The notes: generated from the letters alone by a model not told the origin. DNA of 64,000 nt from Megalobrama amblycephala (GCF_018812025.1 NC_063052.1:18125414-18189413); one strand, 5' to 3'; positions 32,606-44,517 are shown, counted from the stretch's first letter. Numbers and translations are program-made.

Positions 32606-33105
32606 TTTGAGAAGGGGTGCAGGGCTGTAAGATATCTGAGAGGTAAGGTGGAGCGAGGTTATGAAGAGATTTATAAGTGAGAAGGATCATTTTGAATTCA
32701 ATTCAGAATTTGGTAGGAAGCCAGTGAAGCTGTTGAAGGGATGGGGTAAAGTGTTGTATAGATGGAGTCCGGGTTATGATACGAGCAGCAGAATTCTGAA
32801 TCAACTGGAGTTTATGAAGAAGCTTGTGTGGTAAACCAGATAAAGAGAGTTACAGTAGTCAATGCGAGAGGTGAAAAGCGAGTGAACAAGAATAGCAGTA
32901 CTACGCGGGGTTAGAAATGGACAGAGGCAAGCAAAATTACAAAGATGGAAATAACAAGACCTGATTATGCTATTGATGTGGGCTTCAAATGAAAGAGTGC
33001 TCTCGAAGATGACCCTAGATGATCCTAACCTGGCGGAATGAAAAACTGCAGGACCTAGAAAGAATTGAGTTAGTGCCTATAAGGAGTACTTCAGTCTTAC
33101 TGCCA
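32606..33105 (-). pseudogene. L2/CR1-like LINE reverse transcriptase C-terminal fragment
   Basis: On the minus strand, from 33100 down, the pieces read [20 protein letters not shown], then SRIDYCNS, then in other frames LHWLPTKF and IEFKMILLTYKSLHNLAPPYLSD. These are the conserved segments at the end of the RT domain of L2/CR1-type LINEs, in the correct order. At least two frame changes and a stop in the KF*IEFK stretch show decay. Only about 500 bp remain. It lies between two TTAA-type fold-back fragments. Confidence 0.8.
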
Positions 33106-33109
33106 TTAA

Positions 33110-33430
33110 AGGGATAGTTCACCCAAAAATGAAAATTTGATGTTTATCTGCTTACCCCCGGGGCATCCAAGATGTAGGTGACTTTGTTTCTTCAGTAGAA
33201 CACAAATGATGATTTTTAACTCCAACCGTTGTGGTCTGTCAGTCATATAATGCATTGAAACGGTAACACCATCTATAAGAGTCAAATAAACACGCACAGA
33301 CAAATCCAAATTAAACCCTGCGGCTCGTGACGACACATTGATGTCCTAAGACATGAAACGATCGGTTTGAGCGAGAAACCGAACAGTATTTATATAATTT
33401 TTTACCTCTAAAACACCACTATGTCCACAT
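33110..33430 (+). repeat. Second 'gatagttcaccc' element, truncated
   Basis: TTAA at 33106-33109 is followed by AGGGATAGTTCACCCAAAAA and then a body different from that of 32498 (ATGTAGGTGACTTTGTTTC, CAGACAAATCCAAATTAAAC). The opposite end is not seen; sequence after about 33430 is unrelated. It shares its end sequence, but not its body, with the other elements of the family. Confidence 0.65.
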
Positions 33431-34194
33431 AGTGGACATAGTTCACACCCTGGGGTACACAGAGAAGTTAAGAATGCTCAAAATTCATCTAAAAAGGTAT
33501 TGCAGTATTTCAGGTGGCCGATAAATAACAATAAATACTGTAGGTGTTGGACTGCTGATAAGTAAAGCAACCAATTCAAAAGAAGCATGCTGGTAAAGTC
33601 AGCGGAGATGCTTTATCGATCGAGTTGTGAAGTATCGCAAGACCTCTCCCATGTCTGGAGATACGGGGTTGTGAAATATAAACAAACCTGATTGAAACAT
33701 GCATGATTTAGCTCTAAAAAGTCACTTTCTTGCTGCCAGGTCTCAACTAAGCAAGACAAACTAACAATCATCTATAATGTCACTGATGAGGAGACCCTTA
33801 TTGGAAAGTGAACATATGTTGAGAAGTCAAACTTTGAGCTCATTTCCACCCAGCGAAGAACTAGCCGATCTGGCTAAGCTTGCTAGCTAACATGCTCTGG
33901 TCAACAGTCCTTGCCGCTCGGGGAGCTGAGCTTCAGAATGATCGTATAGCCTTTGAGTCATCAAACCTAAAACCCTGTCGAGACCCACGACGGATGTATT
34001 TCGGACAGGAACGATGAACAATATCCTGACAGCAATGATGAGACGGTTGATACCGTGGCTAGTTTTCAAAGCACTAATGTATCACACACTGTACTGATGT
34101 TTGTATCGAAATGACAATACCACGTGATTGATGATGTTTAAAGGTTCAAACATCATGCAGTATTTGGTTGTTAAGTCTGACGTCACACGGCAGC

Positions 34195-35143
34195 GCTTCC
34201 AGCTCCAAGACAAATCTCATACCACAAGACAACAACAAACAGTGCTAATATACACACGTGACATGGTGTAATACTTCCTAAAATTATAATTATAACCTTT
34301 ATCTCTATACCAAAATCCCAGATGGCCAGACAGTGATTCATCTTTTATAAATTGTTAAAATATTAATGTCTGTGATGCTGTGAGCATGGAGACTGTTGTG
34401 TAGACTGTAAGTATTTTAAATGTTTAACATATTAAAATGTCGCTAATGCGCATTGTGTTAAAAGCTTCAAGTAATGAACTGGTTTAACTCTATACCCTTG
34501 CTTCATTTTACTCGCACAAGCTCAGAGATCCACTCGGTCAACTTACTGAGGTAAATGCTGTACAATGCCATTGCTTTTTACAACGTCGGAGACATAGCAG
34601 TAATTAATATGATTAGCCTTTTGCTTGACTACATTATCAAACAGCTGCTAATAATGTGTTGCTAATGTTACACAAACAATTTCATGTTCCAATTCGCCAC
34701 CTCAGAGTCAGACTGCTGCCTTCTAAAATCAGTATAAACGCTTTGAACTACTCAGAACATCAGTGGAGAATGGAATATAGTTAATCATAACATTGTAATA
34801 TACATCATACACCCGCTATATTGCTAAATCTACCTGATTTTTCATATCAACAGAAAAATATACTGGGATAACCTGGCTTCTCTTGAGACTCGCCTGCTTC
34901 AGAGCGGTCATAGTTAATGATATGCTAAAGCCCGCCGGTATGTTGACATGATTGGTTACAAGGTAGTTTGTGACGTATCAAACACCAGTGATTTCAAACC
35001 AAGTTTTTGAAACTTTCTTTAGATCACTGCAGTTTTAAAGAAAATACACAGCAATGGTCTTGACTTTGCACATGGTTTGTCTTAAAGCATATTTAAAACA
35101 CCACATAGACATATAAACAACATTAAAAACTTGACTTTCACCA
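34195..35143 (-). mobile_element. Probable MITE, fuller copy of the 15943 fragment
   Basis: The end at about 35075-35143 (AACACCACATAGACATATAA … AACTTGACTTTCACC) is the reverse complement of 15943-16040. The body is non-coding with 'gctaatg'-rich stretches. The left edge near 34195 is uncertain. Confidence 0.5.
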
Positions 35144-35199
35144 ATATACTTGAGCATGAACTGAATGTAATGTATTTGGACATTGTGTGTTATTTACAA

Positions 35200-35500
35200 T
35201 TAAATGAATATGTATTATTGATAAAAATTTTATTAAAAACAGTTATTTATTAACTTTGTGCTTTTTTTGACACATTTAAGTAGGAAAAAAGTACATTTTT
35301 ATATGTAATTTTATAATTACTTTTATTGTTTTTTTATTATAAATATGGTATGGAAAATGTACTGCCCAATGTACAGTAAACCATTTATGGTAAACTCCAA
35401 AATACTTTAATGTCATTTCTTTTCAAACTTTCAAACTTGCATGTGCTTTAGTATGTTAGTGAACACATCAAAATAAGTGTATGTCTTTAAAGCATGAAAA
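35200..35500. repeat. AT-rich repeat, copy 2 (partner of 14170-14520)
   Basis: Shares ordered blocks with the first copy (see 14170), in the same orientation. About 300 bp, non-coding. Confidence 0.6.
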
Positions 35501-35509
35501 AAGATTATT

Positions 35510-36295
35510 AAAACATAATTATTTAAAATGTACATTAAAGTAAAACGTATAATTTGAAATTATTACAAAGTCGGCCTAAATGAAAATCTAATTTAGCACC
35601 ATTTAGCACCACCACACATCAGACATCTAAGAAGAAATGTAACAGAAAACATTCAATATTGCACTGCCACACAACACTAAATGAGCAGTGCAGATTTAGA
35701 CTTTTTCTAATATGTTCAAATGCCTTCGATTAGCAGTTTAATCAGTCTGAATGGTCAGTCTGGCACTCGCTGCTGCCCAGTTGGCAGGGGGATTAAATCC
35801 AGAACTAAATCCAGAGCTATAGTATAAAGAGAAATGTGTTCTCTTGGTTAACGGCACATTGGTCTTATTATCTGAAAACCTAAAAACATTTGTCTTCTGG
35901 GGAAGGCAAGAGGGTGATGAATGGTGATTGTGTTTAATGCCATCTGGGGTAATAGAGAGCTATCATTGTAGGACTGTTGAGAACTGCATTGTCAACACAA
36001 TATTACTAGAGATGGAAGGGTGGCGTGCAAGTGCTGGAATTATGCAGCCTGTAGAGGCCATGTCCTCCAGTGCTTTAGGAGAGTGGTGACACAGGTATGT
36101 TGTTCTGTGCTTTACAGCGGCACATTTACACTCGTGATTTCTTCTCAAAGTTTGTAGATTTATTGTTTTATTGCATGGTATCTGTTTTTGTGAAAGTTCT
36201 TGCTTTCAGTCTTACCAGGAATTCCTGTCTTGCACTAATGTGGCAAGTTTTAAAATATGGAAGAACAAAAGATTTTTGATACATCAAATAATGCC
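35510..36295. other. No gene seen
   Basis: No recognisable repeat boundaries or protein domain. The ORFs at 35963-36148 and 36097-36279 lack features. Confidence 0.35.
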
Positions 36296-36299
36296 TTAA

Positions 36300-36827
36300 A
36301 GGTGCTGTATGTAATTTTTTTGACTGTACTAAAGCACAAAATACCATATGTCTGCAGAGATTTAGGAAACATGCTAAGTTGACATACTTGTTTCTCTGAA
36401 AAACAGTGCTACAGGCAATTAGTACTTTGAAATGTCTGAATGTCTGTTATTGTTTTGGTCTTTGTGTTACTGCCCGCTGACAATTTACCCAAAAGTATTT
36501 TGACACCCCAGGTTGTCATTTGGAGGAAAACACAGCAAACAAATTAGGTCAGTGATCGCAAATTCTACCCGACCTAAAACGCCTCAGTATCCATCTAAAA
36601 ACCTCTATCTCCAGAGGCATATTAAAACACAGATAAATCAATTCATCAACTTACAACTTACCTTCCATTGTCCATTGCGCTCATTCCTGTTGCGTGTTCT
36701 CAAACTGGCAACCAGCATGAGCGTCGAGCCTGACGAGGGGGTGGGAAAAGTAAACCCTCCCGATATTTTGAATTTGGACTGCAGTACCCATATCATCCAC
36801 TAGCTGTCAATATTACATACTGCACCT
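36300..36827. mobile_element. TTAA-flanked MITE, 528 bp
   Basis: TTAA lies at 36296-36299 and 36828-36831. The ends AGGTGCTGTATGTAAT and ATTACATACTGCACCT are inverted. The interior ORF (36513-36803) has no homology I recognise. Piggybac/Kolobok-type by its duplication, distinct in body from the 29921 family although both begin AGGTGC. Confidence 0.82.
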
Positions 36828-37454
36828 TTAAATGGGCTATATGTAGAATTCAGAAAGCCTTGCTATTAATGACACCGGTGGCTGTTTAGTGAACTGCAGC
36901 CAGCAAATTACTGTTTGTGCTCGCACTCAAGCACACATAACATACAAGAGACTGGATGTAATTCAAGGCCCCGATATACTCAGGGTGAAATTCTGTTTTG
37001 GTCTTCACTTAGAAGTAAAAATTTGGAAATACTTTCTTACTTTGCAATTTTTATAATGGAAATGAATCAATACTGAACTTACTTAAGCTGGACAATGACA
37101 CTATTTTCTTCTAGAGCTGCTGTACAGCCAAAACAAACTTTGTTACATTATTTTCCTGCTATCACTGTAAAGCTACACTGTAAAAAAAATCCCAGTAAAA
37201 TTTACGGTAAAAAACCGGCAGCTGTGGTTGCCAGAACTTTACCGTAAAAAATACGGTAGCAACGTAAAAAAAAAAAAAATCTGTTAAATTTACGGTAAAA
37301 TAACATATTTCATTAACTGATATTAATGTTAATTTACCAACCTAATGAAGTACTAATATCTGTTTTGCACCTTTATAATACACTGACAATCACCAAACAC
37401 AGTGGTGATGAGAGTCACATGATTAATCAAAGTTCATCACAAGCAGCTTTTCCA

Positions 37455-38513
37455 CACTGTAAGAAATGATTCTGTGGTCATGTAGATTTGAATTAATGTT
37501 TTTGGTTAAAATGTATTCAATATAATTGTGTTTATGATTTTGAGGCAAATATTTAATTAAATTTCAAATAAAAATGGATGGAATAAAATCTACCCATTGT
37601 AGTTAAATAAAACATAAGCATTATATTTACCTAACCCCAAATGGAGAGAATATTGAGTGAATTCAAATTAATGTAATCAGGCACTTCCTGTCAAAGTGCG
37701 CCTTTTTTATGCAGCAGGCCTACAAGACATTTGAAGAGAGTAACATTAGGCTACAGACAGTGAATGTTCGTTTTCTTCTATATTGCTCATCTTGCAAAAT
37801 TTAACTGGTTGACTTTAGGTAAGAAAACTTATTTTGTTATCACTGGGCTAGTAAGAAGAACGCATGCATTCTGTGTGCCACCAATCAAAATTCATCCATG
37901 GCTCCCATCATGCATTGCTGCATGAATAAATTATGAGCTGAATTGTCTTAGTAATTTCCTTTATTCTCATATTTTCTGTTTCTGTTTATGCGACTTTTTA
38001 GTAGCTTGTTTTCTAATGTTCAGGGTTGATCTGTTGATCAGAATATGTTGCTTGTCACCGTCGTTGAGATTCACAGGCTGATTCTTGATGTCGCTTCAGT
38101 GTTCATGTAACACTCGTATTTTAATACTTTAACACTCTTGAGTATGGTCTCACATGTACTCCCAGGAGAGTTAATTTAACACTGCAGTTTTTGCTGTGTA
38201 AAGCACAAAAGTAAATTGTTATTAAAATTCTTATTTGAGTAGAATGTAGAATTAAATTAATTTTTATTAGTACTATTTACACATTAGGGAGTTTATCTTT
38301 TTCAATTCAACTCAATATTTTTGTTTAGGTTCTAATTAATTCTGTACTGTTTTCTATTCAAATCTACTAATATTAAATGGATAACTATTAAGGGTCTCAT
38401 TTAATTAATATTTACTCAATACCAAACCTTGTGAAATTTAATTAATAATATTGCTTGTAATCTGTTGCCTCATTTTTATTGAGTAGATATGGTGTATTTT
38501 TTCTTACAGTGCA
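37455..38513. mobile_element. Inner element with CACTGTAAGAAA / TTTCTTACAGTG ends
   Basis: ACACTGTAAGAAATG begins at about 37454 and TTTTTTCTTACAGTGC ends at about 38512. The spacing is about 1.06 kb and AT-rich, with no ORF of note. Target duplication was not resolved. It could also be an internal duplication of the outer element's ends. Confidence 0.55.
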
Positions 38514-38792
38514 CAAGCTGAGAAGAACAGCACTAACATATAGAAGGTGCACACAGTGTCATTCATACACACACTAAACACCATCATGGTAACACACATG
38601 ACATTTAAAAAATGCAATAAACATTAATTTAACAACATTAGGTGTAACATAAAACCCTAATGTACATAACTGATTAGAAAAAACTGAGAAAAACTAAGAA
38701 ACAGAGTTATTTCAACGAAAATATATCAAATGTGAAGTGTCACGCAGGGAATTGTGGGAATGTCAATTTACATTTTTTCATTGTAAATTTTA

Positions 38793-39273
38793 ATCAAAGT
38801 GTTCACTGCGCTCTCCCAGCTAATGAGGTGCAATAACTTATATTTCAATATAAGTATAATATAATAATTTTTTTTTGGGGGGGGGGGAGTACAATGTTTA
38901 TGAATGGCTTGCTGCCTGATGGGTTATTGTACCTCATTTACATTTGTTGTTGATAGAGCTACTCTGGTTTTTTGTTTTCAAAGGATCTATTCTGACTGTT
39001 TATCATTGCTAGATTTGTGAGTTTCTTGTCATATGTGGCTTACTCTTGTCATCTAATTGTGACCTGTTATGCACTTGAGCTGAAGTTTGGACTAATCATT
39101 TGTTTTAATCATGATTGTAAACACCTGTGGATTTAGAGTGTATTTTCTATGTAATCATTGAGAGTGAATGAAATTGTTACACTGACGAAGGCGAAGAGCC
39201 GAAACGTTTGTTGATTTATCTCCTGTGAGCTTGTATTAAAGTCTCTTTTAGAGTGCGTACCTTCTTTGTATTC
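38793..39273 (+). mobile_element. Penelope-like element fragment with 16-bp flanking duplication
   Basis: TTCATTGTAAATTTTA occurs at 38777-38792 and again at 39274-39289, bracketing 481 bp. Without the insert the host element reads through cleanly across one copy. The insert carries a hammerhead-like core near its 3' end (39179-39211), a feature reported for Penelope-like retroelements. No RT or GIY-YIG coding remains. Assignment to Penelope is inference from the motif and the long duplication. Confidence 0.6.
39179..39211 (+). ncRNA. Hammerhead-ribozyme-like motif
   Basis: ACA, then the core CTGACGA (39182-39188, matching CUGANGA), an A, a 3-bp stem II (GGC-GAAGA-GCC), GAAA (39201-39204), then CGTT and TGT. 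ACA (39179-39181) can pair with TGT (39209-39211) as stem I. ACGT (39204-39207) is self-complementary and could give the minimal stem III of dimer-acting hammerheads, with T39208 at the cleavage position. The extra A at 39189 and the 3-bp stems make activity of this copy doubtful. Confidence 0.55.
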
Positions 39274-39624
39274 TTCATTGTAAATTTTACAATGAATTGT
39301 TATTTTCACTTCCAAAAACGGTGAATTTAACGGTATTTTAAATGTGCCGTTAGATCTATTACAGTTATTCACCGTATATAGTATGGTAACTTTCTGTAAA
39401 CCAATTAACAGTTTTTCACCGCAGCATTTTTACAGTCTTTTACTGTTAAAATCACGGTCATTTTTTTACAGTGTACTTTGAAATAATCTGCATTGTAAAA
39501 AGCGCTATATAAATAAAGGTGACTTGATTTGACTTGAACATTCTGACACCACCCACGCTGCTGAGAGCAACATTTAGATGAATGTGTAAATATGTGCTGT
39601 GTGCTTTACTCTTAATTACAAAAT

Positions 39625-39627
<3 letters not shown>

Positions 39628-39665
<38 letters not shown>

Positions 39666-39669
39666 CACA
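39628..39669. repeat. (AC)n microsatellite
   Basis: About 20 AC units with one GC interruption near 39660. The minus-strand Cys-Val run in an overlapping ORF comes only from this repeat. Confidence 0.95.
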
Positions 39670-39739
39670 AACAAATTACAGTGGTGAAAAAGTGATCATA
39701 GTGATGTAGATATGTTTGCACCAGCTCTGCGATTCACCA

Positions 39740-40857
39740 GCATCATGTCCAGATGATGTAATTAAAATTACACTGTTATGATAGTTTGATTATAAAGTAT
39801 GTTTAAGACTATAAACTACAGATCTGGCTATGTGAGACTGACTATAGTTTGAATTAATCCATTTTCTTTGCATAACACATTGATATTACAATACAGAATA
39901 GCTCTTTAGACATTATCCTGAATATTGTAAAAGCATTTATTTCATGTCATTGAATAGAAGAGAAGTCTTCTGGAGCACGCAAAACTTTTTCCCTTCACAT
40001 AAAAATCAATCTACAGACTTGAGACATAGTCAACCTAGGAAGTCAGGGAAGATCTTGTTTTTTTAAGTTTCGTTACAAGCTGTTCACATATTTGCAATAC
40101 AAAAATTCTTACATATAGGCCTTTTAAACTTCAGAAATAGTGCACAAGTCATTCAATCCATCTTCTTTTGTGTTCCATGAAAAAAAAAAAAAATAAACGT
40201 GTGAGATTGGAAAAACATGAGGATGCGCAAATTATGGTTGCATCTAAATCAGCTCTCTAGCTCCCTAGGTCATGAATCAGTATATCATGCCCAAGGTTTT
40301 TGAGCACTAGTGAGGACAGTAAGGACTCTTATCCCTTCAGCTACATTTGTGCACCCTTCAGAAAAGAAAAAAAAATCCACTCTCTCTATATTTGCACTTT
40401 TCACAAGATGGGTCTACCTGCCATGAATGCCAAATAAGACTGCAAGATCTCAGAACCCCTATAGACAAATGCCATGGGAATCATACAGGGGAAGCACTGA
40501 GGAGAGAGAGGAGTGGGCCCTTCAGCACAGGACGGGAAGGACTTCTTTGAAGACTTTTAATAGGCCTGCTTTGTACGCAAGCTGCCAGTATCTGTCACAC
40601 TGAGCACAGATGTAGGAACACATTCTTCCCTGACTCAGACATTCTTTGTGTAGATCTTAGAATGCAGGTTAGTTTGCTATCTTAGTTTCTTTTAATCTAC
40701 AGGCAAATAAAATATCCTGAAAATAATTGAAATGTTATATACTTAAAGGGCTATAGCACAAATGCTATATGCCCATATATAACTGCTGAAGGAGAAAGAG
40801 GTGGACCATTCTCTATGGGAAGAAAAGTGTTATCCTGAGTTGTCAAAAACAATATAC
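39740..40857. other. No gene seen
   Basis: Unique-looking DNA. The ORF at 40347-40550 has no domain. Confidence 0.4.
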
Positions 40858-41300
40858 ACTGCCCGGCCAAAAATAAATAAATAAATACATCACTGTTTGG
40901 ATTTTAATAGGCAAATACTTAAAAATCTATGAATGGATCATTATTACAGTGATTATTATGTTTCTAGCATGTTATATGTTTGGCAATGGTTCTTTTAACC
41001 CTTGAAGATGGAGTGTGTAGCTTTTCATTTCTCAAACAACCATGTAGGAAGACACATCATGGCCATATTCCAGGATGACAATATCAAGATTCACCAGGGT
41101 TAAAATTGTGAAAGAACGGCACAGACAGCATGAAGAATCATTTTCACACCTGAATTGGCACTGACCTTAACCTCAGTGTAAGTTTTTAGGATGTGCTGGA
41201 GGAGATTTTACAGAGTGCTCACCTCTTGCATTGTCAATATAAGATCTTGACCAAAAATCGATACACCTCTTGATGGAAATAACATCACAACATTTATTTC
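40858..41300 (+). mobile_element. Tc1-like relic, right part replaced by an inverted duplication
   Basis: The left end ACACTGCCCGGCCAAAAATA is typical of a Tc1 family terminus. On the plus strand, 41070-41110 gives FQDDNIKIHQG (second catalytic Asp region), 41180-41215 a VLEEILQS segment, and 41235-41280 the DLDQKSIHLLMEI stretch, in order though in different frames. N-terminal coding is largely deleted and the right inverted end is missing beyond 41345. Confidence 0.65.
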
Positions 41301-41345
41301 CATCAAGAGGTGCATCATTTTTTGGTCAAGATCTTGTATTGACAA
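41231..41345. repeat. Perfectly spaced 52-bp hairpin inside the Tc1 relic
   Basis: Arm 1 (41231-41282) and arm 2 (41294-41345) are reverse complements at about 48 of 52 positions with an 11-nt loop (CATCACAACAT). Arm 1 is Tc1 coding sequence in the sense direction and arm 2 is the same coding segment in antisense. Confidence 0.9.
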
Positions 41346-42855
41346 TCCACAAGTAAGTACCACATAACAGGAAATTAATAACTTTAGACTAAACAAAAAT
41401 GCAGTAGACTTTTTATAAAACTCATGACATCAGATTTTCACAGATTAATATTATGTCCCAAAAGAATTCACATACTGTATATTTATGTTTTGCTTTGGCA
41501 CAACTAGCATTTGCACTGTACAGATTTTACCCAGCAGACTTTTCATTGTACAGTTCAATGTATGACATAAACAAAAACCAATAGACAACTAGATTTTTGA
41601 ATTTTCTACAGGAAAAAAAGTGTTTTTCTAATGCAAGACTCAATGCAATGATGCAAGAGTGTGTGGGTGGTTGCTTAATGCTCCTCATCAAATGAGTCCA
41701 CCCCAAGTCTCTAGATATGGCTCAGGTCCCTATGGGAGTCTATGGGATTTTCCTTCAGTTTTATTGTCATCATAAAATCTGAATTAATATTTAAGTGTCA
41801 TTCATTGTATTTCTGAAAAATAACCAGGAAATATGCTTATAGCTGAATAGACGGAAATACAGTACTTCTCTGGTTCCATTACAGTACAAGACAAACTGTG
41901 AGGATTTATATAGTGGTTCATTTTACTGTAAAAAATACTCACTTTTCACTGACTGTGTGCCACATGAGCTGCACATGAGGGTATTATTAGCGCTCTGTCT
42001 GCCTTTTGTTAAATAAGAATTTTGCTGATTCAGACCATCAGCATAGAAATTGAAACATTCAATACCAGAAACACCTGACCTTCCACTGCAATATGTAGCA
42101 AAAGTTGCATTCTTACAAATGCCTGGAATTCTAGCCTCTTTTGCATACAAAGCACAGACTCATTATGTGTAACTCACATATATGTTTGACACAGGACCTA
42201 ATCTGTTTCAGCCTGATAATGACCCTGCCAAACACGAGAGCAGTTACAGATTCCATTATGGAGTACCTCAGGCACACATGGCATGTTTTTCAGTCTTGCT
42301 GGACAGATCTGTGAAGCACAATCTTGTAGTGGAATGGCCTGAGACTCAAATGAGCAGGGTGGAAGAGACAGTGAGCTTTGAAGAGAGGATAGGGAATACA
42401 TTAACTGCTCAAAGATTTGGGCTGAGCCGTGCTGAAAGAAAAACAGCTTTGGAGTTTGGGGGAAAAAAAGAAACAGAGTGGGATAAAAAAACATTTTGAA
42501 GGAATGTGTCAGGGGTTGATAAAAATGAGTCTTATCAAGGGTGCATTCCTCATCTGAGAGATAGAGGCCAGGGAAACATTAAGAAGCTGAAACAAGAATA
42601 TTTGCAGCCAACAGCCAGCTGCTTTCCCTTATTATTGTAGCTCATATTGGTTCATGGGTTGTAGTTAGAGGTGTTTGCAAAGATCAGTATTATTATTCCC
42701 CAGTTTTGGATTATGGATTTGAACAATCTGCTAGCCATCCATATTAAACTTTCACCTGCAACTCATCACACAACGTTTGTGCAACAAATATGAATCATTC
42801 CTCAAATCATGTCACTTTTTGAGGGGAGATGCACTATTAGTCTATTACTATCAAA
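41346..42855. other. No supported gene
   Basis: The ORF at 42182-42499 (plus, 105 codons) contains LFQPDNDPAKHESS. That loosely recalls the Asp-containing segment of Tc1 transposases, but the rest has no similarity and no terminal repeats surround it. Other ORFs are short and featureless. Confidence 0.35.
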
Positions 42856-44060
42856 CATACGTATCAGGATATAATAAAAAAATCATCTAGTGCTTGGCAG
42901 GTCTTAAAATTTGGAAAATAAATCCTCAGATGAACAACAACACATGACATATCACACCATGCCATTATTTATTTAGCAAAAATAAAGCCAAGATGGAAAA
43001 ACCATGGGTGACAAAGTTAGGACACCCTATGATTCAACTGCCTGTAGATCCACTTGTAGCAGCAATAACTTGAAGTAATAATTTTCTGTATGACTTTAAC
43101 AGTCTCTCACATCGTTCTGGGGGAATTTTGGCCCATTCTTCTTTACAGTCTAAAGCTCTAGTTTATTGAGGTTTTTGGACATTTGTCTATGCACAGCTCT
43201 CGCCACAGCTTGAGGTCTGGACTTCACTGGGCAATTGCAACACCTTTTCTTTTCTTTTTCAGCCATTCTGTTGTAGATTTGCTGGTAATCTTCAGATCAT
43301 TGTCCAGTTGTATGACCCAGTTTTGGCCAAGCTTTAGCTGTCAGATGGATGGTCTCACATTTGACTAGAATAATTTGGTATACAGAGGAGTTCATGGTCG
43401 ACGCAATAACTGTGAGATGCCCAGGGCCCAAAATCATCAGCCCTATACCCGCATGCTTGACTTTTGGAATGAGGTGTTTGTGCTGATATGCTCTTTCGGT
43501 TTTCATCAAAATTGGCACTGTGCATTATGGCCAAACATCTCCAGTTTGGTCTCATCTGTCCAAAGGAATTTGTTCTAGAAGTCTTGTGGTGTGTTCAGAA
43601 GCAACTTTGCAAACCTAAGCCATGCTGCCATGTTTTTTAGAGAGAAGAGGCTTTCTACTGGAACTGCTTCCAAACATGCCATACTTGACCCATCTTTTTC
43701 TAATTGTACTGTCTTGAACTTTATCATTTAACATGTTAACTGAGGCATATGCATGGAAATGACATGCAGATGAGGTTATGCATAGTAAATCTATGCATCG
43801 TAAGCTCCATATATGGTGATTTTGGGGAGGAGATAAGGTGGAGATGCACATACACACGCAGGTTCTGGCGTACGCATGGTTTTATAAATCTGAAAAATGT
43901 TGTGCGTAAGCAGAATCTAGCTTTTGTGTGTATGTGCACTTTTAGAATAAAATCTACGGAAAGTTTTATAAATGAGGCCCCAGATGATTTTTTATTATGC
44001 CCTGATACAGAAAACCATGGAATTCAAAAGGGTGTCCTAACATTTTCACATGACTGTATA
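42856..44060 (-). mobile_element. Tc1-like relic with an internal insertion
   Basis: On the minus strand, 43518-43297 reads KVKHAGIGLMI … GPGHLTVIASTMNSSVYQ and AKAWPKLGHT, the central DDE region of a Tc1 transposase in broken frames. The ends share ATGATTTTTTATTATGCCCT-like and GATACAGAAAACC-like blocks. The right end GTGTCCTAACATTTTCACAT carries the usual terminus; the far left terminus is lost. About 230 bp at 43745-43977 are an inserted repeat. No intact frame remains. Confidence 0.72.
43745..43977 (+). repeat. Insert ending TTTATAAATGAGGCCCC
   Basis: An AT-rich repeat with GTTTTATAAATCTGAAAAATG and, at its right edge, AAGTTTTATAAATGAGGCCC. It interrupts the Tc1 relic between its coding remnant and its right terminus. 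The family is not assigned. Overlapping ORFs (43615-43939) belong to it. Confidence 0.55.
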
Positions 44061-44214
44061 TAGCTTGAACAGGAAAAACAAAGGAGGGACACAAGCCATA
44101 TCTTGAGACCAGAATATCTTGTGGAAAATGGGCTCTTATGACTTGGGTCAGTAAGCATCCATCTTGCAACCAATCAGAACATCCTAGCAATGATCTAGCA
44201 ACCACCCAGTGGTG

Positions 44215-44400
44215 TGTCCCAAAAGCATCGTAATCCAACTACGTCCGCAAGTTATGTCATTATCAACATAGTTCATTGATTAAATGTTTCCCAAAATCAT
44301 ACTGTAGTTAAAAAGAGCACTCTTAGCATTACAAACATGTGTGGTCGGAAATACAGCTCTCGACCTATGATTAGAGGCATAGTTTTTTGTTAGTATGACA
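44215..44400. repeat. Fragment of 'gtcccaaaagcatcgt' repeat
   Basis: TGTCCCAAAAGCATCGTAAT followed by GTTTCCCAAAATCATACTG: two related 'cccaaaa' blocks typical of a MITE interior. No ends defined. Confidence 0.4.
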
Positions 44401-44517
44401 TGTGGACTTGAATAGATCATGCTCTTCGACACAATAAGCATGCAGAACATTCTATATCTTTCATTCCATATACATTTATAAAACAGTTAGTTCTGGTCCT
44501 CAAATCTGATTTCCTTA

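Larger units (their letters stand above)
37176..39473. mobile_element. DNA transposon with CACTGTAAAAAAA ends, carrying insertions
   Basis: CACTGTAAAAAAA at the left and TTTTTTTACAGTG at the right are perfect 13-bp inverted ends with TA outside both. Subterminal DNA on both sides is dense in 'tttacggtaaa', 'accgta' and 'acggt' motifs, probably transposase-binding repeats. A Penelope-like fragment (38793-39273) and a second element with CACTGTAAGAAA ends (about 37455-38513) lie inside. No transposase is encoded. Superfamily not assigned. Confidence 0.75.

Noticed and set aside
39458..39721. Minus-strand ORF with Cys-Val repeats
   Set aside because: Produced by the (AC)n microsatellite.
42182..42499. 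105-codon plus-strand ORF with LFQPDNDPAKHES
   Set aside because: The short likeness to a Tc1 Asp segment is not supported by neighbouring motifs or terminal repeats; likely chance.
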